A DNA stretch of 64,000 bases from Cryptomeria japonica (taxonomy: Eukaryota > Streptophyta > Pinopsida > Cupressales > Cupressaceae): contig NC_081409.1 of the NCBI RefSeq assembly GCF_030272615.1, forward strand, positions 18,850,260 through 18,914,259, given 5' to 3'. This document shows positions 23,186 to 34,238 of the stretch, one piece after another. Each line of letters starts with the position of its first letter. The stretch's first letter is position 1. Under the pieces are notes generated by a model. It saw only the letters and a list, made by a program, of their open reading frames with translations, was not told the origin of the DNA and did not search any database. Both the position numbers and the translations under genes were made by a program.

Positions 23186-23569
23186 ATGACCATTCTTCAC
23201 ATCTTGCGAAAGAAGAAGTGTCATGAGAATATTACCTTGAAAGGAAGACCGTTAAGCTCAAAGGCTTTGATCAAAAGGAGGAAATTCTTCTATCTCAATA
23301 GACAAATCTTTGTCTCACATAGAGTCTTTCTACATCGCATGCGTCTATACCTTCAAGGTAAAACAAATGAATTTGATTTTGAATCATTAAACCGTAGAGC
23401 TTTTATACAATATAGAGCTCTGAGTTATCACAAAAATCAAGGAGGAAAGATTAATCCCAATTTCTTCCCAAACATTTGTATCACCTACAACACAGCTCGA
23501 GAAGTGCCACCAACACCTGAAAGGGAAGAAGAAGAGTTTGTTCCATTTGTGACACAAAGTTTTTATTGA
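23186..23569 (+). CDS. Small basic ORF upstream of gag (127 aa)
   Basis: ATG at 23186, and the frame is open upstream to 23045 without an ATG. It is rich in Lys, Arg and aromatics through its middle and ends in an acidic-aromatic tail (REEEEFVPFVTQSFY-like composition). No domain is recognised. Ogre elements carry an ORF of unknown role before gag, and the position matches. It is intact although gag-pol downstream has many stops. It may also be a leftover open frame. Confidence 0.45.
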   Translation: MTILHILRKKKCHENITLKGRPLSSKALIKRRKFFYLNRQIFVSHRVFLHRMRLYLQGKTNEFDFESLNRRAFIQYRALSYHKNQGGKINPNFFPNICITYNTAREVPPTPEREEEEFVPFVTQSFY

Positions 23570-24022
23570 AAGTTGAAAAAAAACAAAAAAAATCCAGCAT
23601 CTTATTCATACATCATCACTTCATCATCAATCCATCCCAAAATTCTCAAAACATTAAGAGGTTCTTGTCCCAAATTCTCTTTTAGATATTGCTTGAAATC
23701 AAACGCATCACATCACTTTTTAGATTGTTTCTACATCTAGGATAAGCTCATCCTAAGAAACACATCTACGCAGGTTAAAACTAGTTCATGAGTGAATCCT
23801 CTCATTACTAGGTAGTTAAATCTGTAACACATCTCAGATTTCTCTGCACCTTATCACATCCAATCTTATCAAAACCAGCAAGCAATTTAAAGAAGGAATT
23901 TTGGTTACATCTACCTTAGAGTGCTAGGGACCTACATACCACCAATCCACTAAATCATCCATCCTTCATCAAACAACTCATCATCATCTTCAATCAACTT
24001 CAAAAACAAACTTGCAAACAAA

Positions 24023-26002
24023 ATGGCTCAAACCCGATCACGATCAAGGCAACGAGAAATAGAAATTGAGGAAGAAGAGGACAACCTCAATGAATTTCAA
24101 GAGGCACTTGGAGGAAATGGGAATGATGAAAACCCAAGTACACCCACTCCTTCAACAATCGAAAGGGTTCAGCATAACCCTCATTTTAACAGATTATTTG
24201 ATGAAATACTAAGGAACAACGCAGATGCTCACTTCTTAAAACTCGCTCAAGAAGGAGCCAAACTCCCCTCAGACTTTGATCTTGCCCAATTAAGACAAGC
24301 ATCAGAGAGACAAAGTCGCCATGAGGAGGAAAGGCGTAGAGATCCCATCAGATATAACATCCCTCGAGGTAACCCACCACCTCCTCCTCCTAATGAAATG
24401 GAGATGTTGCGGCAACAAGTCGAGAATCTCGCCCAACAACTTCATAGTGGTGTTAAGACCAATCAATTCTCACTTAACGACATCTGTCCCTATCCGTTTG
24501 ATAGGAATCTTTATATGCCACCCTTTCCACGCGGGTTCAAAACACCAAAATTCAAAAAATATAGAGGAAAGGGAGATCCCCGCGATCATGTCCGAGAATT
24601 TCATTCCGCTTGTCTCGAAGTTGCATATGAAGACACATACTTAATGCACCTTTTTCCCGAAAGCTTGGGAGGAACAACCACATCATGGTTTTCCTGACTA
24701 CCAGGTGGCATAAGAACATTTGAGGAACTCATCCAGAAGTTCCTATCTCATTACTCTTATAATATTGAACGCGACATCACCATGGCTGATCTATGCAACA
24801 CCAAACAAAAACCAGGTGAATTATTCTCAGTATTCCTGCAACGATGGTGCCAAATGTCTAGCAGGCGTTCTCTTCAGTTACCTGAACGAGAACTAGTGGA
24901 AATTTTTATTTCCAACTTAAACGAAGAAATGGAATTTCACCTGGATGTCAAAGACACCGATTCTTTTAACGATATGATCACCAAAGGTATAAAATGTGAA
25001 AGGGCACTCATCAAAAAAGGGCTCATCAAAATCTTTAATGAACCCAAAGATGGTCCTCGCCCGTGCTTCAATAGCGATAAACCGAACTTCTAGAACAAGA
25101 ATAAGAACATCGTCAACGATGGAGTTGTGGATGCTCGGACTGTCCAAAATGCACAACCTGTGGTTCGGTTTGCAGGACAAAATCCTCCACCTCAAAATAA
25201 CACAAATGTTCCTCCTAATCAAGGTCGCATCACATCTCATGATGAACCAAGACCCCGTCCACAAAAACAAAAACGCACATACACTCCCTTAGGGGAACCC
25301 ATTGAAACAGTGATGCGACAACTCATTTCTCAGAATTTGATCACTCTACCTAAGTTATCAAATTATGAGCCTCAAGTCAAACCGGCATGGTGGAAGGATA
25401 CTGAACATTGTGAGTTCCATCAAGGAAGAGGACATAAGACAAGTAATTGTCACCGATTGAAAGATCTCATTCAGGATCTTATTGACCAAGGAGAAATTGA
25501 AATTGAAGGACATGACCCAAAAACAACCAATAATGATCATCAGATGTTCAAGAATCCACTTCCATCACAAGATCAAAGGGGTCCTTCCACGTCCAGACGA
25601 GGTCCTGATACCACTGATTATACGCAAGCTGCGTATAATTACACTGTCAATCACCTGTATGATGCCAGTGAGCAAATTGCAACTATCACCTTCAAAAATC
25701 CCACCTCAAATTGCAATGTTGTTACACGTCGTGGCAAGATCACCATAAAGGCAGCTCCACAAGGCACCACCTCCATCCCAAAGCAGTACAATCTTGTGGA
25801 ACAATTAGACAAAATGCCTGCGCTTATATCCATTTTAGAGCTATTACGCCTGTCACCATCTCATAAAACTATCTTGGATCAAGCACTCCAAGAGGCGTCA
25901 GTCCCTGCAAACTTGAATACGGACCAATTTCAAGCCATGGTTGGAAATCTAAAGTCATCACCTTGTCTCACTTTTTCTGAAAGTGACAACTCTTCGTTCT
26001 AG
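24023..26002 (+). pseudogene. Tat gag (capsid/nucleocapsid) region
   Basis: It begins MAQTRSRSRQREIEIEEEED: basic, then very acidic. The retrotransposon gag core lies at 24480-25000 (FKTPKFKKYRGKGDPRDHV, then MHLFPESLGGTTTSWF, then KPGELFSVFLQRW). A nucleic-acid-binding box CEFHQGRGHKTSNC lies near 25410-25451. It is a Cys/His box in which His takes the place of the second Cys, a form frequent in Tat/Athila elements. Stops at 24695, 25091 and 26000 divide it. The role is assembly of the cytoplasmic virus-like particle around element RNA. Confidence 0.85.
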
Positions 26003-26641
26003 CAACCTCATAACGCCTCACTCCACATTGAAGGCTTTGTCAACCAACACAGGATCAAGCGAGTCTTGATCGATAATGGAGCAGGCCTAAACATTTGCAC
26101 ACTATAGTTGGTCTCAGCATTGGGATATGCAATAGAATCAGTGGATCCTCGCAAGAAGATCACCATCAAGGCCTATGATGATGCAGAGCGTTCATCCAAA
26201 GGAGCTGTGGTACTACCAATCCGAGTGGGCCCTGTGGTAAAGCACATCATCTGTCAGGTTCTGGACCTTCCTCTGCCATATAATCTATTATTAGGGAGAC
26301 CTTGGATACATGCCATGCAAGCTCTTCCATCTACCTACCATCAATGTATCAAGTTCCCACATAACGGTACAGAGATCACAATCCTGGGTGATGCAAATCC
26401 CTTTGCATTTTGCCATAATATCAGCCATCAACCGGAAATTACCGTTCCTAATAATAGAGAAGCCATTTCCTCCACATCATATGTAAGTCCCGCCTCTCTT
26501 GCCAATTCTAACACCCCTATACCCAAGCAAGAAAAGCTTAAGATGAAAGTCACAGAGGAAGGTCCTGGAGAATACAACTTGAGTCAGCTCTTTTGTGTGG
26601 GACAAATGCCCACTTCTCCTAGAACACATGGTAAACCATAG
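26003..26641 (+). pseudogene. Tat aspartic protease region
   Basis: The motif RVLIDNGAGLNICT near 26060-26100 is the retropepsin active site in its D-N-G form. Then comes the conserved downstream segment (PLPYNLLLGRPWIHAMQALP near 26269-26328). TAG stops lie at 26105 and at the doublet 26639-26644. The protease would cut the polyprotein inside the particle. Confidence 0.82.
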
Positions 26642-26665
26642 TAGTTACTCCAACAACCACTAATC

Positions 26666-27427
26666 ATGCCAGCATGTGCCTTGACGCCTTTCATCCTTGG
26701 AAAGAGTCAAGAGGAAGAGACACAAGATGAGGACCTAGCGGACTGGATCTATAAAGATCCCATCACCATTGACAAACCGCAAGTTACACTTCCTACGGAA
26801 CAATATGGCAAAGGCCTCCTCATTATGCAAAGAATGGGATATGATCGTCAGAGTGCTTTGGGATACTGCAAACAAGGACAACATGAACCTCTGCTGCCAG
26901 AGTTCAAGCCCAAAGGTAATACTGGCCTAGGCTTTGAAAAAGAGATCCTTCCTAAACTCAGATTCAAAGGAAAACCTAGCAAACCATTTTGCCCACCTAC
27001 TGCAAAGAGGACACCTTTCATAATCAAAGCACCATCAAGCAATATTGCCACTGCCCCATCGAGGCTCACAACCCCACTGCAACCATCACCAGTGCCAAAC
27101 ATACCACCAATCAAACCAGTAATCCCATCCACAGCAGTCATCACATCAATAAAACCATTCATAACAACAACTATATTGGAACCCGCAGCAGCATCTATGG
27201 CACCAGTCATTCCAACAGAAGCCACTAAATCAACACTGTTGATACTTCCAGTGACAAATCCTTTAAAACCCATCACGGTTCCTGTAGCACCGATCACCAC
27301 AAAGGTACATAAACCAATCACGCCTGCAGTATTCAACTCCAGCGACATCCCAGTATGGTATAGCAATCGGATGCTGGAGAGTGATTCAGAGACTGACTCA
27401 CATGAGTGGGAATTTGATTCTGTATAG
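26666..27427 (+). pseudogene. Tat protease-RT linker with G-patch-like segment
   Basis: Near 26800-26940 the protein reads GLLIMQRMGYDRQSALGY and later GNTGLGFEKE, which resembles a G-patch (Gly-rich RNA-binding segment) known after protease in some retroelements. From 26990 to 27340 it is low-complexity Pro/Thr/Ile/Ala. Ogre elements have an intron between protease and RT. I cannot show one here, because the frame stays open across the segment apart from TAG stops. Confidence 0.6.
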
Positions 27428-28060
27428 CTTAACACTTCAGATGAGGAAGACACATCACCACCTCCGCCCCACAAAGACATCCCTATTTACGGAGAAGCAC
27501 AGATAAAGACCACTTGGGTACCTGAGCTGGAAACATCTTCCACAGACCCTACGTCTCATCCTACGCCTGATTCTGACAGGGAGAGTACCATCAACGACCT
27601 TCACCACACTGTCTTAACCCTCACTGATACCTCTAACGAACTTAATCTAATCGATGAAGTAATGCCCATTATCCACCCTGAACTCATCGAATGGAACCAA
27701 TCAAATCCCCCATGTCTTGACCTCTTCCAGAATGATGAGGCTATCATTGACTTTTTGGAATTAAGGGGTAATCTACCAAGCGGGGATCACAAAGCTGGAT
27801 TCGCCATTGAACTTAATAGCGCAGCATACTTCGGGGCGGATGCCAAGCCTTTCAGCTGCAAAAATATAACAATAAAACATGGATCTTCCAGTGGAAACCA
27901 CACTGTGGCACTATTTGATCAGACAAAAGTAAAAAGAAAGAGCATATCCAACGGTGAAAACCTCTCTGAGGTGCCTGAGGATGAAGGGTTTGACATTCTC
28001 CCTGCTAGTACACAATAGGAACGATCAACGATTCTTATCGAGGAAACCAAAGAATACAAT

Positions 28061-29749
28061 GTGGGGACTCTTGAAAACCCTCATATCATACATCTGGCAT
28101 CTCTTCTCACTCCAGAGGAACAACCTCAATTCATAGAGTTCTTCCAGAAGCGTCAGATAAACTTCGCATGGTCATATGCAGACATGCCTGGGCTTGATCC
28201 TGATTTAGTCATGCATCGCCTCATCATCGCAGAAGGAGCCAAACCTGTCAAGCAAAAGCTTCGTAAGATGCATCCTCAGATTGCAGTGCTAGTTAAAATA
28301 GAACTCAAGAAACTCCTAGATGTTGGTTTCATTAGACCAATTGATTATGCAGAATGGATCTCCAATATTGTGCCTGTCGGCAAACCAAAAGGGGGCATCC
28401 GCATTTGTACAGACTTCAGAGACCTGAATAAGGCATGTCCTAAGGATGACTTCCCCCTACCAAATATCGACATCATAGTGGATCTGACAGCAGGACATGC
28501 CATGCTTTCACTAATGGATGGCTTTTCAGGATACAATCAAGTAAAGATCGCACCAGAGGACCAACATAAGACAGCCTTCACATGTCCATGGGGCACATAC
28601 TGCTGGAATGTAATGCCTTTTGGTCTAAAGAATGCAGGAGCGACCTATCAAAGAGCAATGACCACCATCTTCCATGACATGATGCATACTATGATGGAAG
28701 ATTATGTGGATGACTTACTAGCAAAATCACTCACCAGAGAAGGACATCTCCACATCTTAGATAGAATCTTTGATAGACTGGAACAATATCATGTTCAACT
28801 CAACCCAAAGAAATGTGTCTTTGGAGTAACCTCCGGGAAGCTTCTAGGATACATTGTCTCAAGCAAAGGTATTGAGGTCGATCCAGCAAAGGTAAAAGCA
28901 ATCATGGACATGCCACCTCCAAAGAATATCAGTCAGCTAAGGACACTACAAGGACGGCTTCAATCCATCCAAAGATTCATTACACAATTGGCTGATAAGT
29001 GTCACCCATTTACACACCTGCTACACAAGAACATCCACTTTCAGTGGGATGCCAAATGCCAGCAAGCATTTCAGGTGCTTAAAGACTATCTCATGAATCC
29101 ACCATTGTTGATGCCACCAGATCCAAGTAGACCGTTGTTACTTTATATCTCAGCAACAAGTACAACATTAGGTGTATTACTGGCACAACATAATGCATAA
29201 GGTAAAGAGTGTGCTGTATACTACATCTCTCACACACTGGTTGGCTATGAACTCAATTACACACCTATTGAGCGAGCTTGCCTAGTAGTAATCCTGGCTG
29301 CCACTAAATTGCGGTACTATCTATTAACACACAAGGTACAACTCATTGCAAAGATTGATCCACTCAAGTACTTACTTAGCAAAGCAGCACTGACAGGTCG
29401 CTTGGCCAAATGGGTGATGATTCTAAGTGAATTTGACATCGAGTATGTAGATCGTAAAGCTATCAAAGGTCAAATTATTGCAGATCAGTTGGCCGATGCA
29501 CCCCTCACAGGCGATCATCCTCTTATTTCCAATTTTCCAGATGAAGAGATATTCATGATCATAACAACACAACCATGGAAACTATATTTTGATGGTTCAT
29601 ACACTAGGCATGGCTCAGGGGCAGGCATTCTATTTATCACACCTCAAGGTGACAGCATCCCAAAGTCTTACAGGCTCACATTTCCATGCACAAACAACAT
29701 AGCAGAGTATGAGGCCTTGATCACGGGACTCAGATTAGCCATACAATGA
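28061..29749 (+). pseudogene. Tat reverse transcriptase and Gypsy-type RNase H
   Basis: RT motifs are consecutive: VGFIRPIDYAEWISNIVPV, KGGIRICTDFRDLNKACPKD, LMDGFSGYNQVKIAPED, KTAFTCPWGTYCWNVMPFGL, then the catalytic YVDD at 28703-28714. The RNase H part includes LLYISATSTTLGVLLAQ and YTPIERACLVVI. A TAA at 29198 splits it. A second RNase H of archaeal type begins near 29570 (KLYFDGSYTRHGSGAGI; NNIAEYEALITGL), and TGA 29747 falls inside it. The catalytic residues I can see are retained. Confidence 0.92.
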
Positions 29750-30271
29750 AAATTACAAGAACTGCAAGTATATGGCGACTCGCAACTGGTCATTCAACAA
29801 GCAACAGATGAGTATCAGACCAAAGATGATAAACTCATGCCATATAAGCAAATGGTGGACACTCTAAAGACATCATTTACTACTATCACTTTTGAGCAGA
29901 TACCAAGAGATCAGAATCGAGCTGCTTACGCTGTGGCTACCATCGCATCTCTACTAGATCTTCCACAGAATTCAACACGCTATGAGTTCTTGGTAGAACA
30001 GCTTTGGATCCCCGCTTATGATATCCCCGAATCTGAAATGATATGTCACCTTGTCGGTTCTGAATCCCCATGGTACGGTGAGTTCTACACCTATCTTCGC
30101 GATCACACCCTTCCTCCCAACCAATCGAATAACCAACGAAAAACCTTTATTCGCCAAACTGCTCGATATACCATTATTGCCGAAACCCTATACCGACGCA
30201 GTCTTGATGGTACTCTCCTTCGGTGTCTGGAACAAGGTGAGATAACAAAGGCTTTGGAAGCAGTACATTAA
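29570..30271 (+). pseudogene. Tat archaeal-type RNase H (second RNase H)
   Basis: Catalytic acids are at FDGS (about 29589), EYEAL (about 29708) and VYGDSQLV (about 29768), with DQNRAAYAVA (about 29915) as the last motif. This second RNase H after the Gypsy one is the accepted marker of the Tat lineage. It is interrupted by TGA 29747-29749 and TAA 30269-30271. Confidence 0.85.
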
Positions 30272-31326
30272 GGGATTTGCGGGACTCATTCAAGTGGTCC
30301 ATCGCTAGCCAAGAAACTCATGCGAGCTGGATACTATTGGCCATCTATGGAAAAGGATTCCTACTACTTTGTCAGGAAATGCAAGAAATGTCAAATTCAT
30401 GGCGACCTGATACATGCACCAGCATAGGAACTGCAACCAATCACAACACCATGGCCTTTTTGTCAATGGGGCCTCGACCTTGTGGGTAAGATTCATCCAT
30501 CTTCATCCAATGGCCATAAATTCATTATTACGCCACCGAATATTTCACAAAGTGGATCGAAGCTGTTCCACTTACCCAAGTCACCGGCAAGCAGATTGCC
30601 TCATTCATCCTCAACTACATCATCTGCCGGTATGGTGTGCCCATGTCCATCATCATAGATAACAGTCTCCCTTTCAAAAATCAGGATGTCCGTGAACTTT
30701 GTGAGAAATTTCATATCCAACACCGCCTTTCCACCCCCTATTACCCACAAGGCAATGGTCAGGCTGAAGCATCCAATAAAAACATACTGAGGATCCTAAA
30801 GAAGACAGTCAATGATGCCGGCCATGATTGGCATGTTCAATTGAATCCAGCGCTATGGGCATATCGAACTAGCATTCGAACCCCTATAGGTGCGACTCCT
30901 TATTCATTGGTCTATGGTGCTGAAGCTATCTTACCTATTGAGGTCGAGATACCATCACTACGGGTTTCATTGCACAATCTCATCGATGATGATGCATACA
31001 GAGTATCCCATCTTCAGGACTTGGAGTTACTTGATGAGAAGCGGCAAGCTGCATACAATCATCTCAAAGCCTATCAGCAGCGCATGAGTAGAAGCTACAA
31101 TCACCGAGTTAGATCTCGTACATTTGAGGTAGGTGATCTTGTTCTTCGAGAAAATCCTCGCAACCAACCAAACAGAGAACATCAAGGCAAGTTTGAATCA
31201 AACTGGTTGGGCCCATATGTTGTCACTGGTGTATTCGGGTCCGGGGCATATCAGTTGGCTACATCAGACGGAGAACCGCTCACAGATCCAATCAATAGCA
31301 TGCACCTCAAACGGTTTTATACCTAA
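30272..31326 (+). pseudogene. Tat integrase
   Basis: The zinc-binding N-terminus lies near 30290-30410 (LMRAGYYWPSM; CKKCQIHGDLIHAPA). The core has Asp in GLDLVGKI (about 30477), Asp in IIIDNSLPF (about 30655) and Glu in GNGQAEASNK (about 30760), so the DDE set is present. The C-terminal part has FEVGDLVLRE and the GPYVVTGVFGSGAYQL module near 31200-31260. TAG 30425 and a one-base frameshift near 30530 break it. It would insert element cDNA and leave 5-bp duplications, as observed. Confidence 0.9.
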
Positions 31327-33346
31327 GCTATATAGAGCATCAGGCTCCCCCCTGCATATTAGAAAATACCAAAAACATTCAGAAAATGTCCTGAAGAAAA
31401 TACAAAAAACATTCAAAGAAGTAAAGAAAAATCATACATCCAAATGGTGAACAACCACTCCGGTGGCACCTTGGGTAAGTACGATGGTGAAAACCTGGCA
31501 AACAGGCACCACTCGTAAAGGCAATGGCTCCAGTATCTTTCAGGCTCGTTGCGATCACATTCATGCACACACACATCCATCCATCCCAACCATGGCTTAT
31601 TATTCGATCTGCAATTAAGAAAGTACTCCATGTGTCTAGCATCCCACCTTTTCATAGTCAGATCTACAAACTGGGGGCAATACCCTTACCCTAGCGATGG
31701 AAGTGGATTCTGCATTGTCTTATATATCATTACGCTCTTCATTCAGGCAAACAATACAAAATCCAAAAACATTCAAAAATGACTCACAAAATCCACAAAC
31801 ATTCAAAAAACTATTACACAAAATCCAAAAACATCGAAAAACCATAAAAAAAAACACCCAAAAACATGACAACACCTTGTACATATTCATCCGATCAGAT
31901 ACAAAATAAACATTGACAAAATACTCACAAAATGACCACTTCAACGACCACACAATCAACACCAACAATCCAAACTGTCTTTTCAACAAGGATGCATCCT
32001 TCCTTATCCAAAACAAAGACAAGATGACATTTTCTTTGACAAGAAAATTCTGTTAAGCTATCAAATACTTGGTTGATTTGTGAGTACAATCATTCGTTTA
32101 TCTGTATCAGGATCTTGCAGCATTATTTTGTATCGTTTGCGCATTATTTCCGATGAAGTTCTGGGGCATGTACTAATGTGTCTACGTGGGAAGTTCACTA
32201 AGCTATGTGATCATAGACAAAAATGCAGTCATAGATCACTACGGCTTGCTGACTATAGCGTATACCTCGACCATATGGGCATGAACCATTACCAAGGATC
32301 CTTATTCTTTATTCTTTATGTAAATATGCTGTTTGGTTGCAGGTACAATGCTCATCCTTTGGTTTCTCTTCCTCCAAATTGGATAAAGGTTTTATTTCTT
32401 AGTATGGTATGCACTTGTCTCAGGATCTGATCAGCCTAAGATCAAGGAGGACGATCCAAGTCATACATGAAAGGAGATAATCCTTGTCTGTTCCGCAAGC
32501 AATACTCTGGTCAACTTGATCCATTATATCAAGTTGCTTGTATTAACTTGCTATATAAAATCCATGAAAGGAATACTCAGGTCATCTTGAATCATTGTGT
32601 CAAGATGCTTGTATTCTCTTCCAACATTTTAAAGCTCAATGATGAAAATAGAGCACTATGGATCGTCATTTCACCTCATCTGCTTCTATCTTGCATTCCG
32701 TTGCATCTCACCCATCCATTCATTCATTCATATGTAGGCTTTTACATGAATGACTGATAAAAGCTGGTCTTGGATACAAATCACGACCGAGTACTCTGAT
32801 ACATCATTAATGCATCATGCAAAGTCTTAAAAACCTTGCATTCCTCATGGTCATATCATCATTGCATTTAGGTGCATCTTGCATTGCGACCATTCATGTC
32901 ATTTTTAAACTTAAACATTGCATATAGTTCATTATTGACATTAGTTTTCATTAACAAAATCATTTTCATCATTGCATCAATCATAAATAAATAGATTTAT
33001 TCATGGGATCAAATTGTCTTTGGTTGTTTTAAATCATTTACTAAACATTTCATCCAGTGTAAATTATCTATTATTATTTTATTAAAAACTTTTCATCATT
33101 TATCATTTGCATTCATTTCTTTATAGTTAAAAGATGCATTCATTCATTACTAAGTATCTTATTATGCTCATTTTAGGATTCATTTCACATCGCATTCATT
33201 ATCCTCTTTTTAATTGTATTAAGGTACAGTTATTACAAATATTAGTTATAGTATCATCCCACTTTCATATTTAATGCATTTTAGATTCATAAGACCATTT
33301 GTTTATAAAACATTGGTTCATACCATCTCATATATCCATTTTTACG
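31327..33346 (+). other. Tat 3' region, noncoding, with duplicated hairpins
   Basis: No coding region is supported. 31361-31440 and 31755-31870 share an A-rich phrase (aaaatccaaaaacattcaaa). 32498-32610 holds two copies of a ~71-bp unit, each with a hairpin (see findings). 32800-33346 is rich in cattcat/catcat simple sequence. Confidence 0.6.
32498..32613 (+). repeat. Duplicated hairpin unit in Tat 3' region
   Basis: Hairpin 1 pairs 32512-32520 with 32528-32536 (9 bp, 7-nt loop). Hairpin 2 pairs 32583-32590 with 32600-32607 (8 bp, 9-nt loop). Both are preceded by aatactc and followed by cttgtatt. One stem pair differs between them on both arms. Confidence 0.75.
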
Positions 33347-33545
33347 TATGCATTCATTTAAAACACATTATCATATAAACACTTGTACTTTACATTTGTT
33401 TATCTGTATGCATTCATTCTACACATTATCATATAAACATTTGTACTTTACATTTGTTTATCCATCTGCATTCATTTACACATTTTCATATAAACATTTG
33501 TACTTTACATTTTGTTTATCCATATTACATTCATCTAAACACATC
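33347..33545. repeat. ~59-bp tandem repeat, about 3.3 copies
   Basis: Units start at 33347, 33407 and 33465, with a partial unit near 33523. Each has TGCATTCAT, then ACACATTATCATATAAACA, then TTTACATTTGTTTATC. The apparent ORF across it is a repeat artefact. Confidence 0.85.
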
Positions 33546-34238
33546 TAGATGCATATCCATACATAAAATCATTCATCTAACCATTGCATTTACATCATTA
33601 CATAAATCATCGCATCATTAACAAAATAGGAAACATCAAAAATCCTATTCATGCATCAAGCATAAGCATATATCCTCATCATGACATTCCATACATAAAG
33701 CATTACATCAAAAATAAAAAATACATCATACATATATAAACCTGCATTCATATGTCAGTATCCAACATCATAAATCATCATAAAAACATGCATAAAAAGA
33801 AACATATCATTTATGCATACATATACACATATCCATCTCAGCAATAAATCATCATCATGCATAAACATCCATACATCATCACATGCATAATCATCACAAT
33901 ATGGGATCTCCTCATATATATCATCTCATATATCAGAGTACAATGAAGTCTACAAAAATGGGCTACCAAAGAGCCATCCAAGATACAGTCCATCAATAGA
34001 CAATGATACAATACATGTATGCAAAAATGCTCTCTCAAAAGCCACTCTGGCCAGATGCTGTCCCAATACCTCCCCCTGCTCCACCACTGGTGCCTGCACC
34101 ACCTGATCCATCTCTTCGTGGAGGCCTCATCGAACCCCCACTCCCTCCGGCATCTCCTGATCTCTCCCGCCTCAAAAGACCCATCACTCCCCCACTGCTC
34201 TACATCCTCTGTGATCGCTCTGATCTCGTATGCTGCAT
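33546..34238. other. Simple-sequence spacer before antisense ORF
   Basis: To about 34000 this is built from catca/cataa/attca words with no gene. 34000-34238 is GC-richer and is the 3' flank (minus-strand sense) of the plant-mobile-domain ORF. Confidence 0.6.

Larger units (their letters stand above)
24023..31326 (+). pseudogene. Tat gag-pol polyprotein frame with in-frame stops
   Basis: One frame runs from ATG 24023 to about 30530, then shifts by one base and ends at TAA 31324-31326. In-frame stops are TGA 24695; TAG 25091, 26000, 26105, 26639 and 26642 (adjacent), 27425, 28016; TAA 29198; TGA 29747; TAA 30269; TAG 30425. No other frameshift is needed before 30530, which is striking given this many stops. 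The domain order is gag, CHHC/CCHC-like box, protease, G-patch-like segment, RT, RNase H, archaeal-type RNase H and integrase. The element therefore cannot make a full polyprotein without readthrough and probably moved with proteins from another copy. Confidence 0.9.

Noticed and set aside
26848-27480. 210-residue Val/Gly/Ser-rich minus-strand ORF
   Set aside because: Shadow of the Pro/Thr/Ile-rich linker of Tat gag-pol; no family motif.
27427-28061. Ogre-type intron between protease and RT
   Set aside because: The frame stays open apart from TAG stops and I see no clear GT/AG pair removing them, so an intron is not supported.
33348-33548. ORF with His/Tyr-rich repeats
   Set aside because: Reads through the ~59-bp tandem repeat; no start context or homology.
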